A stretch of DNA of 8,061 bases from Deltaproteobacteria bacterium (lineage in GTDB: Bacteria > Desulfobacterota > Desulfobulbia > Desulfobulbales > BM004). The notes under the pieces were generated by a model. The model was not told the origin of the DNA, made no database searches, and worked only from the letters and a program-made list of their open reading frames with translations. The stretch spans positions 1-8,061 of the forward strand of contig JAFDCC010000127.1 in assembly GCA_019312985.1 (NCBI GenBank), given 5' to 3'. This document shows positions 1 to 6,424 of the stretch, piece after piece. The position numbers and the translations under genes were made by a program. Within the stretch, counting starts at the first letter, position 1; each line of letters starts with the position of its first letter.

Positions 1-618
1 ACGGTCAACCTTGCCAGGCCGCAGGGCATCTGCGGCTCCGGCCTCATCAGCATCGTCGCCGGACTGCTCGAGGCGGGCGTCATTGACCAGCAGGGGAAAT
101 TCAACAGGGACCTTGACCACCCGCGGATACGGGAGGGGCATGACGGCTATGAATATGTCCTGGTCTGGGCCAAGGATTCGGCCCTGGACGAGGATATCGT
201 CATAACCGAGGTGGACCTCGACAACCTGATGCGGGCCAAAGGAGCCATGTATGCCGGCTACCAGACCCTGCTCGAATCGGTCAGCATGGGTTTTTCCGAC
301 CTGGAACGGGTAATTCTGGCCGGCAATTTCGGCAACTACATCGACCTGGAACAGGCCATTGTCATCGGGCTTCTGCCCGATATAGAGCGCGACCGGTTTT
401 ACTACCTCGGCAATGGCTCGCTCCTCGGGGCCCAGATAAGCCTCACCGACCACAAGCGCTTCTGGGAGAGGACCGTGGTAAGCGGGCTCATGACCAACAT
501 GGAGCTTTCTGAAAACCCCAACTTCATGAACCACTACATGGCCTCGCTTTTCCTGCCCCACACGGACATGACCCTCTTCCCGACCGTAAGGGCAAAACTG
601 CCCGCCAGGTCATTGTAG
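1..618 (+). CDS. acsV: Corrinoid-protein reductive activator (RACo/AcsV type), 3' part
   Basis: Frame 1 is open from the first base to a TAG at 616-618, giving the last 205 residues of a protein whose start lies outside the window. It matches the C-terminal ASKHA-type ATPase region (DUF4445) of reductive activators of corrinoid proteins. Visible motifs are GICGSGLI near residue 9 of the fragment, a nucleotide-binding AGNFG loop in the middle, and the characteristic tail with MELSENPNFMNHY and LFLPHTDMTLFP. Family members are about 600-650 residues with an N-terminal [2Fe-2S] ferredoxin domain, so roughly two thirds is missing here. The protein uses ATP to drive reduction of inactive Co(II) corrinoid/Fe-S protein to Co(I). 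The nearby acsE supports the Wood-Ljungdahl version rather than a methyltransferase activator such as RamA. The family call is firm; the exact partner is inferred from context. Confidence 0.88.
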   Translation, partial: TVNLARPQGICGSGLISIVAGLLEAGVIDQQGKFNRDLDHPRIREGHDGYEYVLVWAKDSALDEDIVITEVDLDNLMRAKGAMYAGYQTLLESVSMGFSDLERVILAGNFGNYIDLEQAIVIGLLPDIERDRFYYLGNGSLLGAQISLTDHKRFWERTVVSGLMTNMELSENPNFMNHYMASLFLPHTDMTLFPTVRAKLPARSL

Positions 619-620
619 GG

Positions 621-643
621 AAAAAAGTGGCTATGGCAGCCAC
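621..643 (-). terminator. Intrinsic terminator of the metzincin-like gene
   Basis: Read on the minus strand, a perfect 6-bp stem (GTGGCT / AGCCAC, 638-643 and 627-632) with a 5-nt loop is followed directly by six T residues (plus-strand A run 621-626). G-U pairs could extend the stem. The stop codon of the minus-strand gene (631-633) lies inside the hairpin. The T run exists on one side only, so it should stop leftward transcription and does little for the acsV transcript arriving from the left. Confidence 0.75.
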
Positions 644-1398
644 CCGATCTCCCTGGCCGTAACCTCCCCGACAACCGTGGCGGCAAGGCTTTCAGGCATC
701 CGCAATTCTGCCGGCGAAAGCGGGATAGCGCCGCCCATGATCTCGGCATACTTTTGCGGCAGCAGGGGTACCAGTTCCGGCTCGGCATACCCTTCCGGAA
801 AAAGGGGCTGCAGGGTCCGGTGGTCGTACTTGTCTGTGGCACCCAGGGTGTGGAGGATTTCATGGGTGATTACCACGTTGTTGAGAGGGCTGAGGCTGCG
901 GCCGGCAAACGCGTTCACCAGGCATATGTGCCCTTCCTTGAGGCCGAGGGAATGATCGAGCTTCTCCCCGTCTGCCGGATCATGGTAAAGGACAAAAACC
1001 TTGATATTGCCCGGCGGCCCCGCGTTGGTATCGTTTTTCCAAGCCCAGTAACGCAGCTGCAGACTCCACCACATGATGGTGAGAGTGCCTGCGCCAAAGG
1101 GGGGCTCGGGCGGCAGCTGTGTGACCTCCGGTGCCACCTCGAAGAGCACGGGGGGAAGGGCTTTTTGCCTGTAACGCTGCCCTTCTCCCTCCAGAAAGCG
1201 ATCTATACCGCTTAAGTCGTCCCGGTGGAGACTTGCTATGTAGTCGCTGCTGGCAGCACTGCCGTCACCGTTGACCGGGTAGATCACGACAGCCAGCGGC
1301 TGCTCCCAGCCGGTTAAGCGCTGCTGGGTGAGGTAGCTGTCGGCCCCCACAAGAAAAAGGACAAAAAGGAGAATGGCAATGCGGATTTTCTTCAACAT
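631..1398 (-). CDS. Membrane-anchored metzincin-like zinc metalloprotease, uncharacterised
   Basis: The 255-residue product begins MLKKIR followed by a hydrophobic segment (about residues 6-19). This is a signal anchor or uncleaved signal peptide, with the rest predicted outside the cytoplasmic membrane. The key motif is HEILHTLGATDKYD: H179, E180, H183, G186 and D189 give HExxHxxGxxD, the zinc site of metzincins that use Asp as third ligand. EIMGG with M221 fits a Met-turn about 32 residues after D189. I recall this as a conserved, unnamed proteobacterial family, but cannot name a substrate. It lies between acsV and acsE in opposite orientation, so it is probably not part of that pathway. 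The start is the only one giving a proper N-terminal positive/hydrophobic signal; a weak AGG lies upstream. The protease call is sound at motif level; activity and substrate are inference. Confidence 0.8.
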   Translation of the reverse strand: MLKKIRIAILLFVLFLVGADSYLTQQRLTGWEQPLAVVIYPVNGDGSAASSDYIASLHRDDLSGIDRFLEGEGQRYRQKALPPVLFEVAPEVTQLPPEPPFGAGTLTIMWWSLQLRYWAWKNDTNAGPPGNIKVFVLYHDPADGEKLDHSLGLKEGHICLVNAFAGRSLSPLNNVVITHEILHTLGATDKYDHRTLQPLFPEGYAEPELVPLLPQKYAEIMGGAIPLSPAELRMPESLAATVVGEVTAREIGWLP

Positions 1399-1442
1399 TA
1401 TCGGCCTACAGGTCGAAACTTTGTTGATTGTTTACCTGCTTT

Positions 1443-1472
1443 TTGGTACAAGCAAGTTTTGAAAAATATACA
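1443..1472 (+). promoter_or_regulatory. Weak candidate promoter for acsE
   Basis: TTGGTA (1443-1448) and TATACA (1467-1472) are 18 bp apart in the AT-rich part of the divergent region. Each matches the sigma-70 consensus at 4 of 6 positions. It would give a leader of about 145 nt containing the dyad at 1573-1588. This is the best of several mediocre candidates; the promoter of the divergent minus-strand gene must also lie in this region but I could not place it. Confidence 0.22.
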
Positions 1473-1572
1473 ATCATATGCTGCAGGAATACTATCATGC
1501 AGAAACGTGTATCTTCGTGCGTCGTACAACAGCCGCGTGGCACTGTTTTCAGTATAACCTTAGCACAGATCC

Positions 1573-1588
1573 GTCAAGTAATCTTGAC
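1573..1588. promoter_or_regulatory. Inverted repeat (candidate operator) upstream of acsE
   Basis: GTCAAG (1573-1578) and CTTGAC (1583-1588) form a perfect 6-bp dyad around a TAAT spacer, ending 37 bp before the acsE start. The right arm overlaps a TTGACA hexamer (1584-1589). No good -10 hexamer sits 16-18 bp downstream, so I read it as a possible regulator binding site rather than a promoter. A chance palindrome of this size is possible. Confidence 0.35.
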
Positions 1589-1625
1589 AAACACCTGATA
1601 ACCCATAGGACAAAGGAGAGGAGGT

Positions 1626-2522
1626 ATGGCACAGACTGTAAAAGCAATCGCAGAGAGCATTAATATAATGGGCAAGCGAAGCGGTACTGCCATGAAGGAA
1701 AGAAATCCGGGGCCGATCCAGGAGATGGCCAAGGAGGAAACGGCGGCCGGCTCAGCCTATCTCGACCTGAACATAGGGCCGGCACGCAAGGACGGCCAGG
1801 AGCTTATGCCCTGGGTTGTCGAAACGGTGGAGGCGGTCAGCGACCTGCCCCTGGTTCTCGACACCACCAATGTTGATGCCATGGCCGCCGGTTTCAAGAA
1901 AGTTGCGAACAAAACCGACGCGGTGTTGAACTCCATCATGGCGAGGCCGGAAAGAATGGAGGCCCTGGTGCCGATTGCGGCAGAAGCCGGCTGCAGCGTT
2001 GTTGCGCTGCTGTGGGGACCCGAGGGTATGCCACGGGACTCCAACGAACGGGCCGCCCTGGCGGTCGACCTGCTCATGGCCCTGACAGAGGCCGGTGTTC
2101 CCAATGAAAAAATGCTCTTCGACCCGATTGCCTCACCCATTACCCTGGGAGCGGACCAGACCCTCGCCGGCCTGGAATTCTTAAGCATGCTGCAGGATAT
2201 CGCGCCGGGAGCCGGCTCTACCATCGGCCTTTCCAATGTCTCAAACGGCGTGGCGGAACACCTCCGCAAGTACCTTGACCGCACCTACCTCATCATGCTG
2301 ATGAAATATGGCCTGACGACCGCCATCGTCAATTCCTACGACGAGGAGATCATGGCGATCTGTACGGGGCAGCGCCAGAACCTTGTTGACCTGGTGCACG
2401 GCATGATGGACGGCAACGACCCCGATCCGGCCGGCCTCTCCGGGGCTGAACTGGAGCATTACAAGACCTACAAGGCCCTCTCCGGGCAGACGGTCTTTTC
2501 CGAGTCCTGGCTGGAACTCTAG
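1626..2522 (+). CDS. acsE: 5-methyltetrahydrofolate:corrinoid/iron-sulfur protein methyltransferase
   Basis: This cytoplasmic 298-residue enzyme moves the methyl group of CH3-tetrahydrofolate to Co(I) of the corrinoid/Fe-S protein, linking the methyl branch of the Wood-Ljungdahl pathway to acetyl-CoA synthase. It has the dihydropteroate-synthase-like TIM barrel. YLDLNIGP (45-52), LDTTN with D79, N102 in LNS, D166 in FDPIAS and N204 in GLSNVS correspond to Asp75, Asn96, Asp160 and Asn199 of the Moorella thermoacetica enzyme. The N-terminal strand reads ESIN where the family often has ERIN. The protein is longer than the roughly 262-residue Moorella enzyme, mainly through about 30 extra residues near 248-283 before the conserved LSGQTVFSESW end. 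AAGGAG at 1613-1618, 7 nt before ATG, supports the start; a second AGGAGGT at 1619-1625 abuts the ATG and is too close to serve it. Gene flanks suggest a single-gene transcript. Confidence 0.93.
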   Translation: MAQTVKAIAESINIMGKRSGTAMKERNPGPIQEMAKEETAAGSAYLDLNIGPARKDGQELMPWVVETVEAVSDLPLVLDTTNVDAMAAGFKKVANKTDAVLNSIMARPERMEALVPIAAEAGCSVVALLWGPEGMPRDSNERAALAVDLLMALTEAGVPNEKMLFDPIASPITLGADQTLAGLEFLSMLQDIAPGAGSTIGLSNVSNGVAEHLRKYLDRTYLIMLMKYGLTTAIVNSYDEEIMAICTGQRQNLVDLVHGMMDGNDPDPAGLSGAELEHYKTYKALSGQTVFSESWLEL

Positions 2523-2571
2523 GACTGTTTGTAACGCTCAGTTGATTTAGATTTACATATTGTTAAACCTG

Positions 2572-2597
2572 ACAGGGGGCCGAAGCAGGCCCCCTGT
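2572..2597 (+). terminator. GC-rich hairpin, probable acsE terminator
   Basis: ACAGGGGGCC (2572-2581) and GGCCCCCTGT (2588-2597) form a perfect 10-bp stem with a 6-nt GAAGCA loop, about 50 bp past the acsE stop. The T tract that follows is poor (TGCCATTTTGG), so termination may be inefficient, but stem strength and position make this role likely. The opposite strand has no T run after the stem. Confidence 0.7.
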
Positions 2598-2650
2598 TGC
2601 CATTTTGGTGATGTTTTCCCGAATGACACCTGTTCAGAAGTACGAGGCTG

Positions 2651-3229
2651 ATGGCTGATATTCCTTCACATCATTATATTTACGGCACCTGTACCGATTT
2701 CATTACGGGCGAGACCATCGTTGACACCGATGATGAGCGGTGCCGTCAGGAGCTCGCCAGGTTCCTGGTGGAAAAAAAGGGCTTTGCCAGAAGCGACCTG
2801 GAGCCGCGGCTCGGCATTGAAACCCTGTACAATAAACAGTTTGTCGCCTCGACCATCGATATTACGGTGCGCGAAGGCGGGAAAAGGTTTATGATACTGC
2901 GCTTTGCCCCCGGCTCAATCGTAACCCGGGAACGCGCCGCCATTGCAGCTGCCAGGGTCCTCGAGCCGGCATACCAGATCCCCCTGGCGGTCGTTACCAA
3001 CGGCCGGGAAGCAGAGCTGCTTGACACTTACTCAGGCAAGGTCATCCGGACCGGCCTCGCCAGCATACCGGGCAAAGACGAGGCAGGCGAGCTGGTGCAG
3101 TCGCTCCGCTTTGAGCCCTTCACCGACGAGACCAGGAAGGACCGCGAGCGCCGCATTTTAAACGCCTATGACGTGGAGATCTGCTGTGCCGGTGGGCCGT
3201 GTGCCCTGCCGGGGGCCAGGGAAGGCTGA
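2651..3229 (+). CDS. HsdR N-terminal-like (PD-(D/E)XK fold) protein, probably catalytically altered
   Basis: The 192-residue protein resembles stand-alone HSDR_N_2 proteins found in deltaproteobacterial lineages, named after the N-terminal nuclease domain of type I restriction subunits. Typical pieces are DFITGE (16-21), DERCRQELARFLVEKKGF (28-45), a strand with D70 (STIDITVR), FMILRFAPGSIVTRERAAIAAAR (80-102), and PLAVVTNGREAELLDTYSGK (111-130). In an active PD-(D/E)XK site the strand after D70 would carry ExK. Here the segment reads MILRF, so the Glu position is Ile and the Lys is Arg. The C-terminus carries C178, C179 and C184, a possible metal or redox cluster. No HsdM, HsdS or motor domain lies in the window, so a restriction role is not supported. 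GAGG lies only 3 nt before ATG, a close spacing, but no better start is visible. Function unknown. Confidence 0.78.
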   Translation: MADIPSHHYIYGTCTDFITGETIVDTDDERCRQELARFLVEKKGFARSDLEPRLGIETLYNKQFVASTIDITVREGGKRFMILRFAPGSIVTRERAAIAAARVLEPAYQIPLAVVTNGREAELLDTYSGKVIRTGLASIPGKDEAGELVQSLRFEPFTDETRKDRERRILNAYDVEICCAGGPCALPGAREG

Positions 3230-3331
3230 GAAAGATAGGCGGAAAACAGGCCGGAGCGCACCACCTGGTGCCGGGCGGCGCCATTTATTCATACATGAAC
3301 ACGGCTCAAACGTGTAAGGAGCAGCATAACA

Positions 3332-4681
3332 ATGACACAACAGGCAAAGGACTGGACAAAGTCCAGCTGGCATAACTTCCCGGCACTGCAGCAGCCCAAC
3401 TGGCCGGACCCCGAAGAATACAGGGGAGTGCTTCAATCGATTTCACAACTGCCGCCCCTTGTTTTTGCCGGCGAGATCCGAAATTTGAAGGCGAAGCTGG
3501 CCCGGGCCGTAACCGGCGACGCCTTTCTGCTTCAGGGAGGCGACTGCGCCGAGGATTTCCAGCAGTGCACCGCCCCGAGCATCAGGGAATCGCTGAAGGT
3601 CATCCTGCAGATGGCCATCGTCCTTACCTACGCCGGCGGCAAGCCTGTCATCAAGGTGGGCCGCATCGCCGGCCAGTATGCCAAGCCCCGTTCCTCCGAC
3701 ACCGAAACGATAGACAACGTCGAGCTTCCGAGCTACCGCGGCGACATGGTCAACAGCCCAGAATTTACGGCGGAAGCCAGAAAACCGGACCCGCAGCGGC
3801 TGCTGAAGGGCTATTTTCTTGCCGCTGCAACGATGAACATCATGCGGGCCTTTACCCGGGGCGGGTATGCCGCTCTGCACCGGGTCGACGCCTGGAACCA
3901 GGAATTCGTCAAGTCCACCCCCATGGGGCAGTCCTACGAGCGGCTGGCACAACACATTGCCGATGCCATCAACTTCATGCAGGTTGTCGGCATTGAAACG
4001 GACACGCCGCAGTTCAACCAGGCCGAATTCTTCACTTCGCACGAGGCATTGCTCCTCGGCTATGAGGAAGCCCTGACCCGCCGGGACTCCACCACCGGCG
4101 ACTGGTACGACTGCAGCGCCCACATGCTCTGGATCGGCGACCGGACCCGGCAGCTTGACGGTGCCCATGTTGAGTTTTTCCGCGGAGTTTTAAACCCCCT
4201 CGGTATGAAGGTCGGCCCCAAGCACGATATTGACGAGATAAAGCGGATCATCACCCGCCTCAATCCCGACAATGAACCGGGCCGGATGACCCTGATCACC
4301 CGCTTTGGCGCGACGCACATTGACAAGCACCTGCCGCAGCTGGCGCGCGAGATAAAAAGGGAGGGACTGCAGGTCGTCTGGAGCTGTGACCCGATGCACG
4401 GCAATACCTATACCGCCGAAACCGGCCACAAGACAAGGAATTTCAACAACATCCTGGGGGAAATCAGGTCCTTTTTCGAAATCCACCGGGCGGAGCAGAC
4501 GGTGCCCGGCGGCGTCCATTTCGAGTTGACCGGCGAAAACGTCACGGAGTGCACCGGCGGCGGCCGCAATATCATTGATGAGGACCTGCAGCTCAACTAC
4601 CAGACAACCTGCGACCCGCGGCTCAATGCGGAACAGAGCCTGGAGCTGGCCTTCCAGCTTGCCGACCTGCTCAAGGCCTGA
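3332..4681 (+). CDS. Class II 3-deoxy-D-arabino-heptulosonate 7-phosphate (DAHP) synthase
   Basis: This 449-residue cytoplasmic enzyme condenses phosphoenolpyruvate with erythrose 4-phosphate to DAHP, the first step of the shikimate pathway. It is the plant/Mycobacterium type (class II), unrelated in sequence to E. coli AroF/G/H. Metal ligands are all present: C72 in GGDCAED, H356 in CDPMHGN, E398 in HFELTGEN and D428 in TTCDPRLN, matching Cys87, His369, Glu411 and Asp441 of the M. tuberculosis enzyme. Substrate-binding R111 (KVGRIAGQYAKPRS), R271 (WIGDRTR), K293 and R324 (LITRFG) are also kept. Length is close to the usual 450-475. AAGGAG at 3316-3321, 10 nt before ATG, supports the start. 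No other shikimate gene is adjacent. It follows the HsdR-N-like gene by 102 bp and converges on purF, with 14 bp between the two stops and no visible terminator. Allosteric behaviour cannot be judged. Confidence 0.95.
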   Translation: MTQQAKDWTKSSWHNFPALQQPNWPDPEEYRGVLQSISQLPPLVFAGEIRNLKAKLARAVTGDAFLLQGGDCAEDFQQCTAPSIRESLKVILQMAIVLTYAGGKPVIKVGRIAGQYAKPRSSDTETIDNVELPSYRGDMVNSPEFTAEARKPDPQRLLKGYFLAAATMNIMRAFTRGGYAALHRVDAWNQEFVKSTPMGQSYERLAQHIADAINFMQVVGIETDTPQFNQAEFFTSHEALLLGYEEALTRRDSTTGDWYDCSAHMLWIGDRTRQLDGAHVEFFRGVLNPLGMKVGPKHDIDEIKRIITRLNPDNEPGRMTLITRFGATHIDKHLPQLAREIKREGLQVVWSCDPMHGNTYTAETGHKTRNFNNILGEIRSFFEIHRAEQTVPGGVHFELTGENVTECTGGGRNIIDEDLQLNYQTTCDPRLNAEQSLELAFQLADLLKA

Positions 4682-4695
4682 ACCTGGCAGCCCGG

Positions 4696-6105
4696 CTACG
4701 TCCCGAGGGAGTGCTTGCGGAAGGAGGTGTCGGGCTTAACAGGGTACTTGCCGTCAAAGCAGGCCTTGCAGAAGGAGTCTGAATTCACCCCGGTTGCCCT
4801 GATCATTCCCTCGAGGCTCAGGTAGTAGAGAGAGTCCAGGTCAAGGTAGGCACGGATCTCCTCGATGCTTTTCCTGGCGGCGATCAGTTCCGTGTTGGAA
4901 GGAAAGTCGATGCCGTAGTAGCAGGGATAGCGGGTCGGCGGGCAGCTGATGAGCATGTGCACCTCCTTCACCCCGACTTCACGCAGTGATTTGATGCGGC
5001 TGCGCCCCGTTGTCCCCCTGATGATCGAATCCTCAATGACCACGACCCGCTTGCCTTCCAGGAAGGAGCGGATCGGGTTGAGTTTTACCCTGACAGAAAA
5101 ATCACGCATGGACTGGGTCGGCTGAATAAAGGTACGGCCGACGTAATGGTTCCGGATAACCCCCATTTCGAGCGGGATCCCCGAGGCCTGGGAAAACCCG
5201 ATTGCGGCATAGTTGCCCGAGTCGGGAAACGGCATGACCAGGTCTGCCTCCAGTTTGCATTCATCGGCGAGGATCTTACCCATCTGCTTGCGGCTCTGGT
5301 ATACATTCATGCCGAAGATATCGCTGTCGGGGCGGGCAAAGTAGACATGTTCAAAGATGCAGAAGCTGTGCTTCTGTCTGGGCCAGGGAAAGAGCGACTG
5401 CAAGCCGTTTTTGTCGATGATCAGTACCTCGCCCGGCTCGATGTCCCGGACGTACTGGGCCTCCACCAGGTCAAGGGCGCAGGTCTCCGATGCCACGATA
5501 TAGGAGCCGTTGTTCAGCCTCCCCAGGCAGAGGGGTCGGAAGCCTCCGGGATCACGGATTGCCACGAGCTGGTCCAGGGTCATCAGGACCATGGAGTAGG
5601 CGCCTTTCACCTTGGAAAACGTCTCCTCTATGGCTTTTTCCAACCCCATGGGCGAGTTGCGGGCAAGAAGGTGGACGACCACCTCGGTGTCCATGGTAGT
5701 CTGGAAGATGGCGCCCTGCCCCTCCAGTTCATCCCGCAGTTCCCTGGTATTCACCAGGTTGCCGTTATGCGCCACGGCCAGGGTGCCGCCCCTGTGGGTA
5801 ACGGTGAAAGGCTGGGCATTCAGGAGATGGGAGGCCCCGGTGGTGGAATAACGGACATGGCCCACCGACAGGTGCCCCGTGAGACCATTGAGGATGTCTT
5901 CGGTGAACACCTCCGGCACCAGCCCCATTGCCTTGTGCTGCGATATCCGGCTGCCGTCCGAGGTGACGATGCCGGTACTTTCCTGGCCGCGGTGCTGCAG
6001 GGCGTACAGCCCGAAATAGGTGAGCCGGGCAGCATCCGGGTGGCCGAAAATGCCACAGACGCCGCACTCGTCACGCGGCCGCCCATGTCCTACTCTCTTG
6101 TCCAT
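4696..6105 (-). CDS. purF: Amidophosphoribosyltransferase (glutamine PRPP amidotransferase), Fe-S type
   Basis: The 469-residue enzyme makes 5-phosphoribosylamine from PRPP and glutamine, the committed step of purine synthesis. The N-terminal Ntn glutaminase domain begins after a 13-residue propeptide; C14 of DECGVCGIFG becomes the N-terminal nucleophile once the propeptide is removed. LQHRGQEST (37-45), GHVRYSTTG (82-90) and VAHNGNLVNT (111-120) are glutaminase-site motifs. The phosphoribosyltransferase domain carries the PRPP loop VVVIEDSIIRGTTGR (355-369). C249, C395, C446 and C449 fit the four [4Fe-4S] ligands of the Bacillus subtilis-type enzyme, so it should be oxygen sensitive, which suits an anaerobe. 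Allosteric control by AMP/GMP is known for this family. ATG is preceded by AGGCAGGA at suitable distance. An additional Cys at 17 sits where many homologues have Phe or another hydrophobic residue. No other purine gene is adjacent. Confidence 0.96.
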   Translation of the reverse strand: MDKRVGHGRPRDECGVCGIFGHPDAARLTYFGLYALQHRGQESTGIVTSDGSRISQHKAMGLVPEVFTEDILNGLTGHLSVGHVRYSTTGASHLLNAQPFTVTHRGGTLAVAHNGNLVNTRELRDELEGQGAIFQTTMDTEVVVHLLARNSPMGLEKAIEETFSKVKGAYSMVLMTLDQLVAIRDPGGFRPLCLGRLNNGSYIVASETCALDLVEAQYVRDIEPGEVLIIDKNGLQSLFPWPRQKHSFCIFEHVYFARPDSDIFGMNVYQSRKQMGKILADECKLEADLVMPFPDSGNYAAIGFSQASGIPLEMGVIRNHYVGRTFIQPTQSMRDFSVRVKLNPIRSFLEGKRVVVIEDSIIRGTTGRSRIKSLREVGVKEVHMLISCPPTRYPCYYGIDFPSNTELIAARKSIEEIRAYLDLDSLYYLSLEGMIRATGVNSDSFCKACFDGKYPVKPDTSFRKHSLGT

Positions 6106-6149
6106 CGATTTTTCCTGCCTTTAAAGCGGTTCATCATGAAAAAGGTGTC

Positions 6150-6177
6150 ACTATAACTACTTTTCAGGAATGTTCAA
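6150..6177 (-). promoter_or_regulatory. Candidate sigma-70 promoter of purF
   Basis: On the minus strand TTGAAC (6172-6177) is followed after 16 bp by TATAGT (6150-6155), a 5/6 match to the -10 consensus with a 4/6 -35. The start of transcription would fall near 6142-6144, giving a leader of about 38 nt before the purF ATG at 6105. No PurR-like operator was recognised. Confidence 0.5.
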
Positions 6178-6365
6178 TCTCTCAGTTTATTTTTTTCTCC
6201 ATGCATGTCTCCCGGGCCGCAGCTGCAGGGCCCGACACCAGGCGGCAGTGACAGCCCGTCGTTTTGGGGGAACTGTCAAGGATCCCTGCCCGGCCCCAAA
6301 CTCCTAGCTGCAGCGGGTCTCTTTCACCCTCTGCCGGTCCTGCTGCCGGCCGCCCCGATTGGGGC

Positions 6366-6394
6366 TTGAACTTAACGCAGGATTCCGGTATGCA
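6366..6394 (+). promoter_or_regulatory. Weak candidate promoter of the M48 peptidase gene
   Basis: TTGAAC (6366-6371) and TATGCA (6389-6394) are 17 bp apart on the plus strand. The -35 matches 4/6 and the -10 only 3/6. Transcription would start near 6401, right before the hairpin at 6403-6424, leaving a leader of about 105 nt. Offered as the best candidate in the region, with low certainty. Confidence 0.25.
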
Positions 6395-6402
6395 GTAATT
6401 GC

Positions 6403-6424
6403 CTGCCGGAAAAAGGTCCGGCAG
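6403..6424 (+). repeat. 8-bp inverted repeat in the M48 gene leader
   Basis: CTGCCGGA (6403-6410) and TCCGGCAG (6417-6424) are perfect arms around an AAAAGG loop. Further copies of the core CCGGCA follow at about 6430 and 6452, so one arm could pair alternatively. There is no T run after the stem, so it is not a standard terminator. It could be a leader hairpin or a protein-binding site. Confidence 0.45.

Noticed and set aside
754..1215. A 153-codon plus-strand open frame opposite the metzincin-like gene
   Set aside because: The minus-strand frame has a signal anchor, zinc motif and terminator; the plus-strand frame has none of these.
1538..1553. TGGCAC resembling a sigma-54 -24 element upstream of acsE
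   Set aside because: The -12 position reads TCAGT instead of TTGCA-like sequence, so the GC of the second element is missing.
1584..1611. TTGACA hexamer as -35 of an acsE promoter
   Set aside because: No hexamer better than 3/6 to TATAAT occurs at 16-18 bp, and transcription would start on top of the ribosome binding site.
3258..3271. Small GCACC/GGTGC hairpin between the HsdR-N-like and DAHP synthase genes
   Set aside because: The stem is only 5-6 bp and is followed by more GC-rich sequence rather than a T run, so it is not a convincing terminator.
3443..4168. A 241-codon minus-strand open frame opposite the DAHP synthase gene
   Set aside because: It is the shadow of a well-conserved enzyme, with no ribosome binding site or domain signature of its own.
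5146..6156. A 336-codon plus-strand open frame opposite purF
   Set aside because: It lies almost wholly antisense to a fully conserved PurF and its translation resembles no family; long antisense frames are expected in GC-rich DNA.
6136..6156. Six-codon frame (MKKVSL) as a leader peptide
   Set aside because: It overlaps the purF promoter on the opposite strand and is not followed by an attenuator or a plus-strand gene at useful distance.
6213..6234. CGGGCC/GGCCCG hairpin as a terminator
   Set aside because: Neither strand has a T run after the stem, and it lies in a divergent region where no transcript is expected to end.
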